NCBI RefSeq assembly: GCF_002245695.1 | Contig: NZ_NOII01000001.1 | Coordinates: forward strand, 1,452,340-1,516,339 | Direction: 5' to 3' | Length of the DNA stretch: 64,000 nt | DNA from: Fictibacillus aquaticus | Lineage (GTDB): Bacteria; Bacillota; Bacilli; Bacillales; Fictibacillaceae | In this document: one piece after another, positions 51,430 through 60,852 of the stretch | Layout of the letters: every line of letters starts with the position of its first letter | How positions within the stretch are numbered: position 1 is the stretch's first letter | Translations under genes and position numbers: made by a program | Notes under the pieces: generated by a model | Told to the model about the DNA's origin: nothing | The model's input: only the letters and a program-made list of their open reading frames with translations | The model's database searches: none

Positions 51430-52528
51430 CCATAAATTCTTTATACGTTGAATAAGTATGATTGACAAGTCGCTGGATAGAAAATTCTGATGAAGCTTTC
51501 GCATGCAGTCTCTTCCCCATTTCCTCGAGCTCACCTGCGTTTTTCTTTTCAATCGCTTCAATCAACGCCTTCTCAAGCGCGTCCACGTCCTTGACTGGAA
51601 TCACCCAGCCGAACGTGTTATCCGGTACAAGATGCTTCACGCCTCCAACATCCGTGGAAATGATCGTTGTATCCGCTCTTGCAGCTTCAAGCAAAACAAG
51701 CGGAAAACTTTCACTGTATGAGGCCAGCAGTTCTACATCTGACATGTGGAAGAACGAATGCACATCCTTCTGAAAACCAAGGAATAAAACGTTCTGCACG
51801 ATGCCGCGCTCTTCTGCCTCGCGTACAAGTTCATCCTTAATCGGTCCGTCGCCGACGAGAAGCAGCCTGAACTCTGGATGCTTGGCAGCGATCCTCTGAA
51901 CAGCCTGAAACACCTCAGTATGCCCTTTTATCGGATGAAGCCTGGCAACCATAATGGCCGCAAAATGCTTCTCATCCAGCCCGATTTCTTCACGTTTGAT
52001 CTGAACAGGAGGTACGTTGTTAAAATCAATCCCATTATAAATAGCCGTAATCTTGCTTGCTGGAATGCCGAATGATACGAGCATTTCCTTGAACCGCTCA
52101 GACACGGCAAAAAAGTGTGAGATGCGCTTTAAGATTTTCATGTTGATCGCTGTGAATACTCTTCCCTTCACACCGCCGCGGATAAAATCGTCACGCGGGT
52201 CGCTGTGCACGGTCGTGATCCAGCGGAAGGAAACAGCATAGCTGACCATGTAGCAATACAAATTCGCACGCGGACCATGTGAATGTACGATATCGATTTT
52301 CTCGGCTTTAATAAGCTGGCGCAGCTTAGTCAAGATAGACAGATCATAGCGTGAACTTTGCTGAAGCACTTCAGTACGGATTCCTAATGCGACGGCCTGA
52401 TCGTATAATGCCCCTTTTTGAAACACACAGAGCATCACTTCATCCTGAGGAAGTCCGTCCAAAAGGCTGAGCAGATGGTTTTTAGAACCGCCTGTTTCCC
52501 CGCCGCTGATTACATGCAAAACCTTCAT
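51419..52528 (-). CDS. Glycosyltransferase family 4 (GT-B)
   Basis: A 369-residue retaining glycosyltransferase. N-domain start VLHVISGGETGGSKNHLLSL; sugar-nucleotide site in the C-domain with AAIMVARLHPIKGHTEVFQA and the E-x7-E element SESFPLVLLEAARADTTIIS. It adds a sugar to a lipid-linked oligosaccharide at the inner membrane face. It overlaps the Wzy-like gene by 4 bp and is last in a six-gene minus-strand cluster. Donor and acceptor unknown. Confidence 0.93.
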   Translation of the reverse strand: MKVLHVISGGETGGSKNHLLSLLDGLPQDEVMLCVFQKGALYDQAVALGIRTEVLQQSSRYDLSILTKLRQLIKAEKIDIVHSHGPRANLYCYMVSYAVSFRWITTVHSDPRDDFIRGGVKGRVFTAINMKILKRISHFFAVSERFKEMLVSFGIPASKITAIYNGIDFNNVPPVQIKREEIGLDEKHFAAIMVARLHPIKGHTEVFQAVQRIAAKHPEFRLLLVGDGPIKDELVREAEERGIVQNVLFLGFQKDVHSFFHMSDVELLASYSESFPLVLLEAARADTTIISTDVGGVKHLVPDNTFGWVIPVKDVDALEKALIEAIEKKNAGELEEMGKRLHAKASSEFSIQRLVNHTYSTYKEFMGIR

Positions 52529-53991
52529 GATATCGGCTTCCGTTTCAAGTGATAGTTAAACATGTAGCCGAGAAGGATAAAGAAATACACCGTAAAGGTT
52601 TTGTTTTCCCAGATGTTGTAGAACAAGCCCCAGACAAAAGTACCGAGAAGCAGCGCCAACAGCGGCAAAGCAAACGCATTAACGTCTCGCTTTTTCCAGA
52701 TAAAATAGAGCATACCGAGCAAGAAAGCTGCAAAGATGATGACTCCTACTGCTCCCGTCTGAGCAATGATCTGGATGTACTGGTTGTCTGAATAAATGTT
52801 TCGTGTGATGCCGTAATCTTCATAAATTGGAGACGAGAAGGTTTTTGTAGCCGAATCACCGAATGTTGCAAAGCCAGTACCGATTACCGGGTGGTCTTTA
52901 AAAACGTTGAAGCCTTTCGTGATAACAAACAAACGGCCGCTCTTCTTGCTTAGTTCGAGCGTGCTTTGATTAAAAGTTTCAGACAGGCGCTTTTCAGCCT
53001 CACTTTGATCCTCTTCGTCTTGCGGTTCTTCAGGTGTTTCTTCACCAGGCTTCTTCTCATAAGGAACCTGCATTAATGTTTTGCCATACGCTTCTGCCGC
53101 AATATTGGCTGGATAATAGATGAGTACAGTCGCAAGCACCCCTGCAATCGCAACTGTTTTCACAATAGCGAAACGTCTTGTTAAAACAAGATAAACGATA
53201 AATGCAAAGCCTAGTGCAAGGAATGTTCCTCTAGAATACGTCAGTTCAAGTACACCGAGAGTGAGAACGAGAGACACGAACAGCATCCAGCGCACTTTAA
53301 TCGAATCAGTCAATGAACGCAGTACAAGCGTCAAAAGGAACACGATGGACAAGAACACTGACAAAACGTTCGGGTTGCCGATCAAGCCGTAAATACGGTC
53401 CTTGTTTGTCGGTGTTAGCCTTTTTTGCTCCCAAGCTTCAGGGAGCAAGAGCGTTCTTACAGATACTTTTTCAATAATTCCGTGAAGGCAGATGATCAAT
53501 CCAGTGATAACCGTTACCCAGAGGAACTTATATACATCCTCTTTTGTGATATCGAGTCTTTTTACGATGTAATAGAGCAAGAACGCCACCAAGAAGGCGC
53601 GCAGCTGGAAGATAATCGCCACAGGCCTTACATCTGTCAGCAGTGCGGAGATGGCTCCGACTGCACAGAATCCAAGAAATGCCCATTCGATAAAATCAAA
53701 ACGGAAAATGTTCTTGAGCTCTTTACGCTGCATGAACAGCACTTTTAAGAAGGAAGCTAATATGATGGCGTCGCCGATTCCTTTAAGCCCGGGATTTACT
53801 TCGATTAGAAACGCCCGGACAGGGAAATACATGATTAAGAGCAAAAGTCCGTTTTTCGGCTTTAAAAAAGCATAAACTGCGAAAATTCCTGTTATGCCGA
53901 GTGCCAGCATCTGATTTGGAACGGCGAGACTGACAGCGACAAGCACAATCGCCGCAAATATAAATGCAAACTCCTTCAGATCAACCTTCAT
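52525..53991 (-). CDS. O-antigen ligase/polymerase-like (Wzy) membrane protein
   Basis: A 488-residue protein with about 11-12 membrane segments and an O-antigen ligase domain (PF04932-type): a large outer loop at about 305-420 with FKDHPVIGTGFATFGDS and NIYSDNQYIQIIAQTGAVGV. It should polymerise or transfer lipid-linked repeat units outside the membrane. Overlaps neighbours by 4 bp on both sides. Confidence 0.88.
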   Translation of the reverse strand: MKVDLKEFAFIFAAIVLVAVSLAVPNQMLALGITGIFAVYAFLKPKNGLLLLIMYFPVRAFLIEVNPGLKGIGDAIILASFLKVLFMQRKELKNIFRFDFIEWAFLGFCAVGAISALLTDVRPVAIIFQLRAFLVAFLLYYIVKRLDITKEDVYKFLWVTVITGLIICLHGIIEKVSVRTLLLPEAWEQKRLTPTNKDRIYGLIGNPNVLSVFLSIVFLLTLVLRSLTDSIKVRWMLFVSLVLTLGVLELTYSRGTFLALGFAFIVYLVLTRRFAIVKTVAIAGVLATVLIYYPANIAAEAYGKTLMQVPYEKKPGEETPEEPQDEEDQSEAEKRLSETFNQSTLELSKKSGRLFVITKGFNVFKDHPVIGTGFATFGDSATKTFSSPIYEDYGITRNIYSDNQYIQIIAQTGAVGVIIFAAFLLGMLYFIWKKRDVNAFALPLLALLLGTFVWGLFYNIWENKTFTVYFFILLGYMFNYHLKRKPIS

Positions 53992-54875
53992 TTTAGGTAC
54001 CCCTTTCTATACAGCTCTTGCTTTCTTTGGCGTTTTGGAAGTATACCTAAAAGAAGAGTCTCTGTCTTGTTTACTTGTCTGAAAAGATGACTGTGGTCAT
54101 CCCCTTCATCCATCAGGCGGTCAGCGGCAGCGATAAACTCTTTCGGCGAAAGCGCAATAAAGCTTTCAGCGTACTGGACTCCTGATTTCAATCCGAGAAG
54201 CTCCGGTTTAATGTGAGAAAGATAAACAAACCCGTCGAAATCAATGGACTGAGAGCGGAATATTTTTAGCGCCTCATCTTTTTTCTCTTTATATGGAGTG
54301 ATATCCACTACTCTGTTGATGTATTCAGGATCCATCGGACAGTTGATCTCATAGCTCCACACTTCTCCTGTATAAGAGGTATGCTTAAGCGTCTCTGCGA
54401 GTATCCTTGCTGTTGCGACATGGTCTGGATGGCAGTCGATCAGCGTTGTTGTGAAAATAACATCAGGCTTGATGCGGCTGATTTGTTCCTGCAGCATACG
54501 AACGACCTCATCCGTCACCTTTACTTCGCCATCAGGCTGATCAAGGTAACCGACGGTTTTCATGCCAAGCACGCTTTTTACCTGCTCTGCCTCGTTTTTC
54601 CTAGCCGCCATCAATTCCTCTGCCGACATTCCTGATACACTTTTTGCACCGTTCGTAATATACAGACAGTGAACCTCTGTACCGTTCTGAACAGCTTTTA
54701 GAATCGTACCCCCAAGTCCGATCGTTTCATCATCCACGTGCGGTGCAAGGACAAGGATTTTTTTCCACGATTGAATCGTGCTTAACGCTAAATTCTGATT
54801 ATAATATTTTCTCAGCAAGCGCTCATTAAAGGGCAGAATGAACGGCTTTGCGAGCTTTAACACTTTCCTTTTCAA
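53988..54875 (-). CDS. PIG-L family deacetylase
   Basis: A 295-residue LmbE/PIG-L zinc amidase. Metal ligands: LAPHVDDETIGLGG (here APHVDDE rather than AHPDDE, about residues 44-57) and LIDCHPDHVATARIL. It removes an acetyl group from an N-acetyl sugar, probably on a precursor or the polymer of this locus. Between the Wzy-like gene and a GNAT gene, suggesting paired deacetylation and re-acylation of an amino sugar. Confidence 0.9.
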   Translation of the reverse strand: MKRKVLKLAKPFILPFNERLLRKYYNQNLALSTIQSWKKILVLAPHVDDETIGLGGTILKAVQNGTEVHCLYITNGAKSVSGMSAEELMAARKNEAEQVKSVLGMKTVGYLDQPDGEVKVTDEVVRMLQEQISRIKPDVIFTTTLIDCHPDHVATARILAETLKHTSYTGEVWSYEINCPMDPEYINRVVDITPYKEKKDEALKIFRSQSIDFDGFVYLSHIKPELLGLKSGVQYAESFIALSPKEFIAAADRLMDEGDDHSHLFRQVNKTETLLLGILPKRQRKQELYRKGYLK

Positions 54876-54888
54876 TTACTTTCACTCC

Positions 54889-55920
54889 TTAAAACGAGTC
54901 GACATCACCAGGTGTAATGAACCAGTTATTGATAGTATATCCTTCTTGCTGTTTCGGAAGCTTCGAGATACTTTTTCCTACAAGAGTCATCGGAGCATCT
55001 TTATGTATAAACGATGCTTTCTTCAATTCGTCATATAGCATCGTGTGCGTTAATGCCCACGTATTGACCATATCACAGCTGCTCAGCTCGGATTTAGCCC
55101 TGCTGATAAGTGCACTCCACACATCACGGTCCTGCACAGCCATCATATCCACGATAAAACCGTTCTTCAGCGAGCCTTTACCGTATGCCTTCTCCTGCAC
55201 ATTGATAACTGTATATCCTTTTAAGTTGCCATCTTGATAACAGCCAAACATCCGGTACGCAAAACCTGGACGGGCAAAATAACGCCAATTTAAAAAACTT
55301 GAACTTCTCTTTAAAAGGATCGGGTAATCGTTTTTCACGCTCTCCCACAATGCATCAAACTCAGGTCCGCATTGTTTGATTTCCTTAATTTCAAACGGCG
55401 TACTTTTTTCGCGATGCTTCTTAAAGGATTCTGCTATCCTTACAAATGGCAGCAACGGCTTCAGGAAAGGAAACTTTGCTCCCACCATACCTGAAACACG
55501 ATTAATGAGCATAAGTCGCGGAATCTCAGCGATTTCGGCTGCTCCGCTGTCGCGAACGAGGAGCTTTTTCGCCAGCTCCGCCGGAAAGCCAAAAAGAAAA
55601 TCAAAGCCTTTTTCTTCTGCTTGTGAGAACAAATACTCGTTTAATTGGGGATAAATACGTTTTCCGCGGTGTTTTTGCGATACCATCGTATCGAGGCGGG
55701 CTCCGAATGTCACTTCTTCATCAAACCATTTTGCAGCAAAAGGTACAAGAGACACATGTCCTGCAATTTCATTTTCATCCCATAATGCGATAAGAGGCTC
55801 TTTATAAGGATTTTGCTGAAACTTCCATCGCCATTCTTCTAACGGTCTTTTTTTGTTAAAAACCTCTTGAAACAAAGCCTGAATGCCCTCTTCATCACCG
55901 GGCTTATAGTTTCTGATCAT
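54889..55920 (-). CDS. GNAT-family acyltransferase of the polysaccharide locus
   Basis: A 343-residue protein, longer than usual GNATs. The N-terminal half carries the acyl-CoA motif ARLDTMVSQKHRGKRIYPQL and GFDFLFGFPAELAKKLLVRD; the C-terminal half is a second degenerate GNAT-like unit (RYFARPGFAYRMFGCYQDGN). Placed after PIG-L, it may acylate the freed amine of a sugar; this is inference from order. The substrate is unknown. AAGGAGC-type site precedes the ATG. Confidence 0.82.
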   Translation of the reverse strand: MIRNYKPGDEEGIQALFQEVFNKKRPLEEWRWKFQQNPYKEPLIALWDENEIAGHVSLVPFAAKWFDEEVTFGARLDTMVSQKHRGKRIYPQLNEYLFSQAEEKGFDFLFGFPAELAKKLLVRDSGAAEIAEIPRLMLINRVSGMVGAKFPFLKPLLPFVRIAESFKKHREKSTPFEIKEIKQCGPEFDALWESVKNDYPILLKRSSSFLNWRYFARPGFAYRMFGCYQDGNLKGYTVINVQEKAYGKGSLKNGFIVDMMAVQDRDVWSALISRAKSELSSCDMVNTWALTHTMLYDELKKASFIHKDAPMTLVGKSISKLPKQQEGYTINNWFITPGDVDSF

Positions 55921-55942
55921 ATGCGGCTCCTTTTAACAGCTA

Positions 55943-55974
55943 AAATAAAAAGGCTTGAAATTGATCAAGCCTTT
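55943..55974 (-). terminator. Terminator after the wecG/tagA-like gene
   Basis: AAAGGCTTGA-TCAAT-TTCAAGCCTTT then TTATTTT on the minus strand, directly at the stop, splitting the cluster into two transcripts. Confidence 0.9.
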
Positions 55975-56686
55975 AGCGTTTTGCAAGTACTTTTAATAAA
56001 AATTTAGGCAGAGCCAGCTGTCGTTTAAAGCGAGACGGCTGTGTTGCCAGTCTGTAAAACCACTCGAGGCCAAGCTTACGGAAGGCTTCTGGAGCCCGTT
56101 TAACGTTGCCGCTGAAAACATCAAAGCTTCCGCCTACTCCCTGATATACTCTTACATTCAGTTTGTCCATATGCTCCCGAATCCATAATTCCTGACGCGG
56201 GCTTCCCATCGCTACAAAAAGGATGTCTGCCTGCACATCGTTTATGCGCTTTACGAGAGCTTCATGGTCTTTTACATAACCGTTCTCATAACCAGCGATC
56301 GTGATCGCTGGATACTTCTCCTCGATTTTGCGCTTTGCCTCAGACACAACCTCTTCCTTCGCTCCATACATGAAGACTCGGTAGCCATGCTGTGCGGCAA
56401 ACTCCAGAAGGCGGTCCATCATATCCACACCCGTTACACGAGATTGAACCTTGCCTTTAACCATTTTAGATGCAAGCAGGACACCGACTCCATCTGGAAT
56501 TTGATACGTGGAGCTGTTGATGAGGTCCATCAGCTGCGGATCTTTATTCGCAGCGATGATTTTCTCTGGATTCACGGCAATGATTGTTGACTTCAGCTGC
56601 TGATCCATTCTCTCTTTTAAGGAAGAAAGGATCTCAGAATAAGATAAAGGCGTAACATCTACGCCTAAGTAAGTTTCTTTATTCAT
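55973..56686 (-). CDS. tagA: WecG/TagA family (GT26) glycosyltransferase
   Basis: A 237-residue GT26 enzyme: AVNPEKIIAANKDPQLMDLI, IPDGVGVLLASKMVKGKVQS with the catalytic Asp, VAMGSPRQELWIREHM and QGVGGSFDVFSGNVKRAPEA. TagA/WecG transfers ManNAc (or ManNAcA in WecG) to GlcNAc-PP-undecaprenol. With WecC in the same locus a ManNAcA donor is plausible, so wecG-like function is as likely as tagA. Five bases from the tagO paralogue. Confidence 0.92.
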   Translation of the reverse strand: MNKETYLGVDVTPLSYSEILSSLKERMDQQLKSTIIAVNPEKIIAANKDPQLMDLINSSTYQIPDGVGVLLASKMVKGKVQSRVTGVDMMDRLLEFAAQHGYRVFMYGAKEEVVSEAKRKIEEKYPAITIAGYENGYVKDHEALVKRINDVQADILFVAMGSPRQELWIREHMDKLNVRVYQGVGGSFDVFSGNVKRAPEAFRKLGLEWFYRLATQPSRFKRQLALPKFLLKVLAKR

Positions 56687-56691
56687 TTTAC

Positions 56692-57795
56692 CTAACCTTT
56701 ACGGTTGAATTTGTTATTATCATTATTTGCAACCATTACAACTTTAACCTTATCGTACAAGGAAATTAATGGTTTATATCGCTGGCTGATCAAGCAAAGC
56801 TTTTCGATAAGAAGCTCGATGATCAAAAGCAGCACGCAATAAACAATCATTGATGATAACAGATTTGCATTGTTCAAGAACACAGCTGCTGTTCCAAACA
56901 CACTCGCGATGAAGTAAATGAACAGCACTGCTTGCTTATGAGTGAAACCAGATGCAAGAAGACGGTGGTGCAGGTGATTCTTATCTGCGTCCATGATGCC
57001 CATCTTGTTCACTTTTCTTCGTACAATCGCGATAAGAGTGTCTGTAATCGGCACAGCTAGGATAATAATAGGAATGATTAGCGTTACGAATGTAACCTGC
57101 TTAAAGCCCATCACTGACAGTACAGCCAGTAAGAACCCCAAGAGCAGCGACCCTGTATCACCCATGAAAATCTTAGCCGGATTAAAATTAAAGAACAAGA
57201 ATCCAGACGTACTGCCCAAGATTGCAAGCGAGATAAGAGCTACAGGAATGTTGCCCATGCTTACAGCAATCGTGAAGATGGAAAAAGCGGCAATCGCTGA
57301 AACCCCAGCAGCCAATCCATCAAGACCGTCGATCAAATTGATCGCATTCGTGATTCCGATAATCCAAATGAATGAAATCGGAAGCGCCATCCAGCTGCTT
57401 ACTTCAAGGCTGTATCCGTCTGTAAACGGAATTGTAATATAGTTGATGCTGAATCCGTCCGCAAGAACAATAACAGTTGCAATCATCTGGCCAAGGAGCT
57501 TCTGCCAAGGCCTGATGTTGTATCTGTCATCGATAATTCCTGTTGCTACGATAACAGTAGACGCAATCAAGATACTGTATGATAAATCGATCACGCTTAA
57601 AATATACAAAAACGCACCAGCGATACCGCCGTAAATAGCGAGTCCTCCAAGCCTTGGTACGATGCGGTCATGGACCTTTCGTTTATTCGGCTTATCAACG
57701 GCTCCAATTTTATAGCTTAACTTGATAACGTACGGAGTGAGAATAATGCTGAGACCAAACGAGATCGCTAGTGTTAATAAGTAATGCAAAAGCAT
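56692..57795 (-). CDS. Second TagO/WecA-type GlcNAc-1-P transferase
   Basis: A 367-residue MraY/WecA-family membrane enzyme with GIIDDRYNIRP, NAINLIDGLDGLAAG, KIFMGDTGSLLLGF and NHLHHRLLASG. It is clearly a paralogue of the enzyme at 49904 (same landmarks), with a longer C-terminus. Coupled to the GT26 gene, it likely starts a polymer distinct from the one begun by the first TagO. Confidence 0.94.
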   Translation of the reverse strand: MLLHYLLTLAISFGLSIILTPYVIKLSYKIGAVDKPNKRKVHDRIVPRLGGLAIYGGIAGAFLYILSVIDLSYSILIASTVIVATGIIDDRYNIRPWQKLLGQMIATVIVLADGFSINYITIPFTDGYSLEVSSWMALPISFIWIIGITNAINLIDGLDGLAAGVSAIAAFSIFTIAVSMGNIPVALISLAILGSTSGFLFFNFNPAKIFMGDTGSLLLGFLLAVLSVMGFKQVTFVTLIIPIIILAVPITDTLIAIVRRKVNKMGIMDADKNHLHHRLLASGFTHKQAVLFIYFIASVFGTAAVFLNNANLLSSMIVYCVLLLIIELLIEKLCLISQRYKPLISLYDKVKVVMVANNDNNKFNRKG

Positions 57796-58000
57796 TCTGG
57801 CACCTCTCTGTCTGTTGTTATTTATATAGGTACATTCCCGAAATGCACCTTCTTAGTCACTTAGTTCACAGTTCAAACTGTTTTTTCGACCGAAACCGAC
57901 CTAAAAACCCATTTATGTTTACCAAAAATAATGATAGCATAAACCAGCCTAAAGAGATACGAAAAATATAAGACCGTTATGTATTTTTTGTGTAAAAAAT

Positions 58001-58192
58001 TTGACAGCAATTGAAATAATACTATAGGTAAATTAACAGTTAATTCAGTAATTTACAGGAAAGCGTTTTAAGTACCAATTCCCCGATTCAAGAAAAATCC
58101 CACCATTATATCGTCCAAAAACTAAAAACCATAAATAGTTCACAACAAAAAAACATCCAAAACAGCACGAGCCGTTTTTGGATGTTTTTTTT
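58001..58192 (+). ncRNA. Candidate small RNA with own promoter and terminator
   Basis: On the plus strand TTGACA (58001-58006), 16 bases and TATAGG (58023-58028) would start an RNA near 58035. It has no usable ORF and would stop at a strong hairpin ending in eight T (58146-58192). The 403-bp gap (57796-58198) otherwise holds only upstream sequence of the TagO paralogue. The hairpin also serves wecC from the other strand, so the RNA is a hypothesis. Confidence 0.35.
58146..58192. terminator. Bidirectional terminator downstream of wecC
   Basis: AACATCCAAAA ... TTTTGGATGTT with T-runs on both strands (seven and eight T). Confidence 0.93.
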
Positions 58193-58198
58193 ACCTAC

Positions 58199-59476
58199 TT
58201 ATACAATCGGCTTAACCCCAGAAAGGTTTCCGATTTTATAAACGTTAACGCCTGCAGAGCTGTCGAGGCTGCAGCAGTTCTTTGTGTCAAATACAACAGG
58301 ATGCTTCATAAGAGAAGCCACTTTGCTTCCGTCAAGCTGCTTGAACTGATTGTGGTCAGTCAGGATAACAGCTAGGTCTGCATCCTTCAAAGCATCTTCA
58401 AGTGAAAGGTTAGGCACCTTCAGCTTTTCCTGCTGCACATATGGATCGTGAACAGCGATGTCCAAGCGGTCGTTGCTGAGAAGGTCGTTCAGGATTTCCA
58501 TCGCCGGGCTTTCACGCACGTCGTCGATGTTTCCTTTGTAAGTCAATCCAAGAACAGCTACCTTTGGCTTTTCAAGCTCACTCACAAGATAGTTCACTTC
58601 GTTTACAACAAAGTGCGGCATAGAATTGTTGATCTTGCGTGACTGCTGGATGAGCGGAGACTCTTCTACCGCTTTTTCAATAATGAAGTAAGGATCGACT
58701 GCCAGACAGTGTCCTCCAACTCCAGGTCCTGGCTGGTGAATGTTTACACGCGGGTGCATGTTCGCAAGCTCGATCACGTCATGCGCATTAACTCCGATGC
58801 GGCGCGCAATCTTTACAAGCTCATTTGCAAGCGCGATGTTCACGTCACGGAACGTGTTTTCCATCAGCTTAGACATTTCTGCTGTCAATGCTTCAGTTTC
58901 AATAACCTGACCTTCTACCACTGCACGGTATACGTCACCTGCACGCTTAGAAGCCTCAGGGTTGATTCCTCCGACGATACGTGTGTTCTCGATAAGCTCA
59001 ATCAAGATTCTTCCTGGAAGAACACGCTCTGGGCAGTGAGCCAGGTAAACGTCATCCTCAAGATTATATCCAGCTTCCTTTAATATAGGAGCAACAACGT
59101 CATCAATCGTACGAGGCGGAATTGTAGATTCTACAATCACAACGTCACCTTTTTTCAATAGAGGTGCGATTGTTTTTGAAGCTTGAACCACATAGTCCAC
59201 GTTTGCTGAGTGATCCTCATGTATCGGAGTTGGTACTGCGATAATGAACACGTCCGCTTCCTCTGGTGTAACAGAAGCTTTAAGCTTGCCATTTTTTACT
59301 ACCTCTTTAACAAGCTCAGGCAGTCCAACTTCCTCAATTAAAATTTCTCCGCTGTTAAGTGAAGAAACCACTTTTTCGTTTACGTCAACGCCAATGACTT
59401 CATAACCGGACCGGGCAAAAATCGCGGCTGTCGGTAAGCCAATATAGCCTAGTCCTACAACACAAATCTTCCTCAT
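58199..59476 (-). CDS. wecC: UDP-N-acetyl-D-mannosamine dehydrogenase (WecC-like)
   Basis: A 425-residue nucleotide-sugar dehydrogenase. NAD site VVGLGYIGLPTAAIFARSG; middle domain with ECPER-like AHCPERVLPGRILIE and catalytic Cys in GPGVGGHCLAVDPYF; C-terminal UDP-binding domain with LGLTYKGNIDDVRESPA. It oxidises UDP-ManNAc to UDP-ManNAcA in two NAD-dependent steps. No epimerase (mnaA/wecB) is in view. UDP-GlcNAc or UDP-Glc 6-dehydrogenase activity cannot be excluded from sequence alone. Confidence 0.93.
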   Translation of the reverse strand: MRKICVVGLGYIGLPTAAIFARSGYEVIGVDVNEKVVSSLNSGEILIEEVGLPELVKEVVKNGKLKASVTPEEADVFIIAVPTPIHEDHSANVDYVVQASKTIAPLLKKGDVVIVESTIPPRTIDDVVAPILKEAGYNLEDDVYLAHCPERVLPGRILIELIENTRIVGGINPEASKRAGDVYRAVVEGQVIETEALTAEMSKLMENTFRDVNIALANELVKIARRIGVNAHDVIELANMHPRVNIHQPGPGVGGHCLAVDPYFIIEKAVEESPLIQQSRKINNSMPHFVVNEVNYLVSELEKPKVAVLGLTYKGNIDDVRESPAMEILNDLLSNDRLDIAVHDPYVQQEKLKVPNLSLEDALKDADLAVILTDHNQFKQLDGSKVASLMKHPVVFDTKNCCSLDSSAGVNVYKIGNLSGVKPIV

Positions 59477-59602
59477 TATAAGGAACCTTCCCTTCCATCA
59501 ACTGTATACAAAGTTAATAATAAATTTGATATTCAAGTAAAGGATATGCAATATAGTTAGAAACGTCAAATATCGACGTGATATCCTTGTTATCTTGCCG
59601 AA

Positions 59603-59631
59603 TTGCAACAAATTGATAACAATGATAATAT
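59603..59631 (+). promoter_or_regulatory. Candidate sigma-A promoter of csaB
   Basis: TTGCAA (59603-59608), 17-base spacer, TAATAT (59626-59631), 39 bp before the csaB start in the divergent gap to wecC. Confidence 0.45.
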
Positions 59632-59670
59632 AATTTAGGTCAATTGTCTATTAAAGGAGGCTTTTTTCTT

Positions 59671-60786
59671 TTGAAAGTTGTCATTTCAGGATTCTACGGC
59701 CTGGGGAATACCGGTGATGAGGCCATTCTGGAGTCCATTGTCGATAACCTCAGAGAAGAATTGGATAATCCAGATATTACGGTTTTTTCACTGTCACCGC
59801 AGGAAACAGCCAGCACTCACAACGTGAAAAGCGTGTACAGAGGATGGCGTCATGAAAACAAAGAAAAAATCCGCGCATTGCGACAAGCGGATTTGCTTAT
59901 AAGCGGCGGAGGCGGGCTGCTGCAGGATACGTACCCGACCAAGGTCATTTTTGGACCGCTGCCTTATTACCTTTTGATCGTATTTTTGGCAAAGCTTTGC
60001 GGCGCGAAGGTTATGTTCTTCTCGCAGGGCATCGGGCCGGTTAACACTCGTTACGGCAAACTTTTAATGAAAGTATTTGCCAACCTGGCAGATCTTATTA
60101 CGGTACGCGATGAATACTCAAAGCAATTGCTGCACAAATTAGGTGTAAAACGCCCTAAATCAATCGTTACTTCAGACATCGTGTTCGGCTTCATGCCAAA
60201 AGAAGATAAAGCTTGCCTTGAGAGCCTTCCTTTAGCAGAAGAGGATATGAACCGTGTTGTAGCAGTATCTGTCCGTCCTTGGTTCGGCCGCACTGAGCAT
60301 TACGCTGAGATGGCTGAAACATTAGACAAGCTGCTTGAAAAGAAAGATGTTATTCCGGTTTTCGTACCGATGGAAGGACATCACGACGTAAAAGCTTCAA
60401 ACCTTGTGATCGAGCGCATGAAGCATAGTGATAAAGTTCATGTACTTGCTGGCGATTTTACGCCAAATCAGTACCTGGACTTTATCGGCCGCAGCCGCCT
60501 GACAATCGGCATGAGGCTTCACTCATTGATTTTCGCAACACTTAAAGGTGTTCCGCACATCGGAATCAGCTACGATAAGAAAGTAGAAAGCCTATTGAAG
60601 CGAAGCGGAATGTGGGATTACTCGTTCCTGCTTGAAGAAATCGATACGAACAAGATGGCGGACAACGCTATCCACTTATTAGAAAACCGCGATGCTGCAT
60701 CTGCTTTGATTACTGAAAATGCAAAAGAACTTCGCAGTGAGGCGGTCAGAAACGTGGACCTTCTTAGAGAATACTTTGGTAACTAA
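59671..60786 (+). CDS. csaB: CsaB polysaccharide pyruvyl transferase
   Basis: A 371-residue CsaB (VVISGFYGLGNTGDEAILES at the start, LLISGGGGLLQDT, VMFFSQGIGPVNTRYGK, GMRLHSLIFATLKGVP near the end). It adds ketal-linked pyruvate from PEP to a ManNAc residue of a secondary cell-wall polymer, the ligand for SLH-domain S-layer proteins. The start is TTG at 59671 with AAAGGAGG 10 bases upstream, giving an N-terminus aligned with other CsaB; an earlier in-frame TTG would place the ribosome site inside the protein. Confidence 0.95.
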   Translation: MKVVISGFYGLGNTGDEAILESIVDNLREELDNPDITVFSLSPQETASTHNVKSVYRGWRHENKEKIRALRQADLLISGGGGLLQDTYPTKVIFGPLPYYLLIVFLAKLCGAKVMFFSQGIGPVNTRYGKLLMKVFANLADLITVRDEYSKQLLHKLGVKRPKSIVTSDIVFGFMPKEDKACLESLPLAEEDMNRVVAVSVRPWFGRTEHYAEMAETLDKLLEKKDVIPVFVPMEGHHDVKASNLVIERMKHSDKVHVLAGDFTPNQYLDFIGRSRLTIGMRLHSLIFATLKGVPHIGISYDKKVESLLKRSGMWDYSFLLEEIDTNKMADNAIHLLENRDAASALITENAKELRSEAVRNVDLLREYFGN

Positions 60787-60803
60787 TTATACAATCACTA
60801 ACG

Positions 60804-60840
60804 TCAAGAGAGGTTTATTGCAAATCTCTCTTGATATTTT
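60804..60840 (+). terminator. Hairpin between csaB and the GT gene
   Basis: TCAAGAGAG-GTTT ... AAAT-CTCTCTTGA followed by TATTTT, an intercistronic terminator or attenuator. Confidence 0.65.
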
Positions 60841-60852
60841 ATGGAGGAAAAA

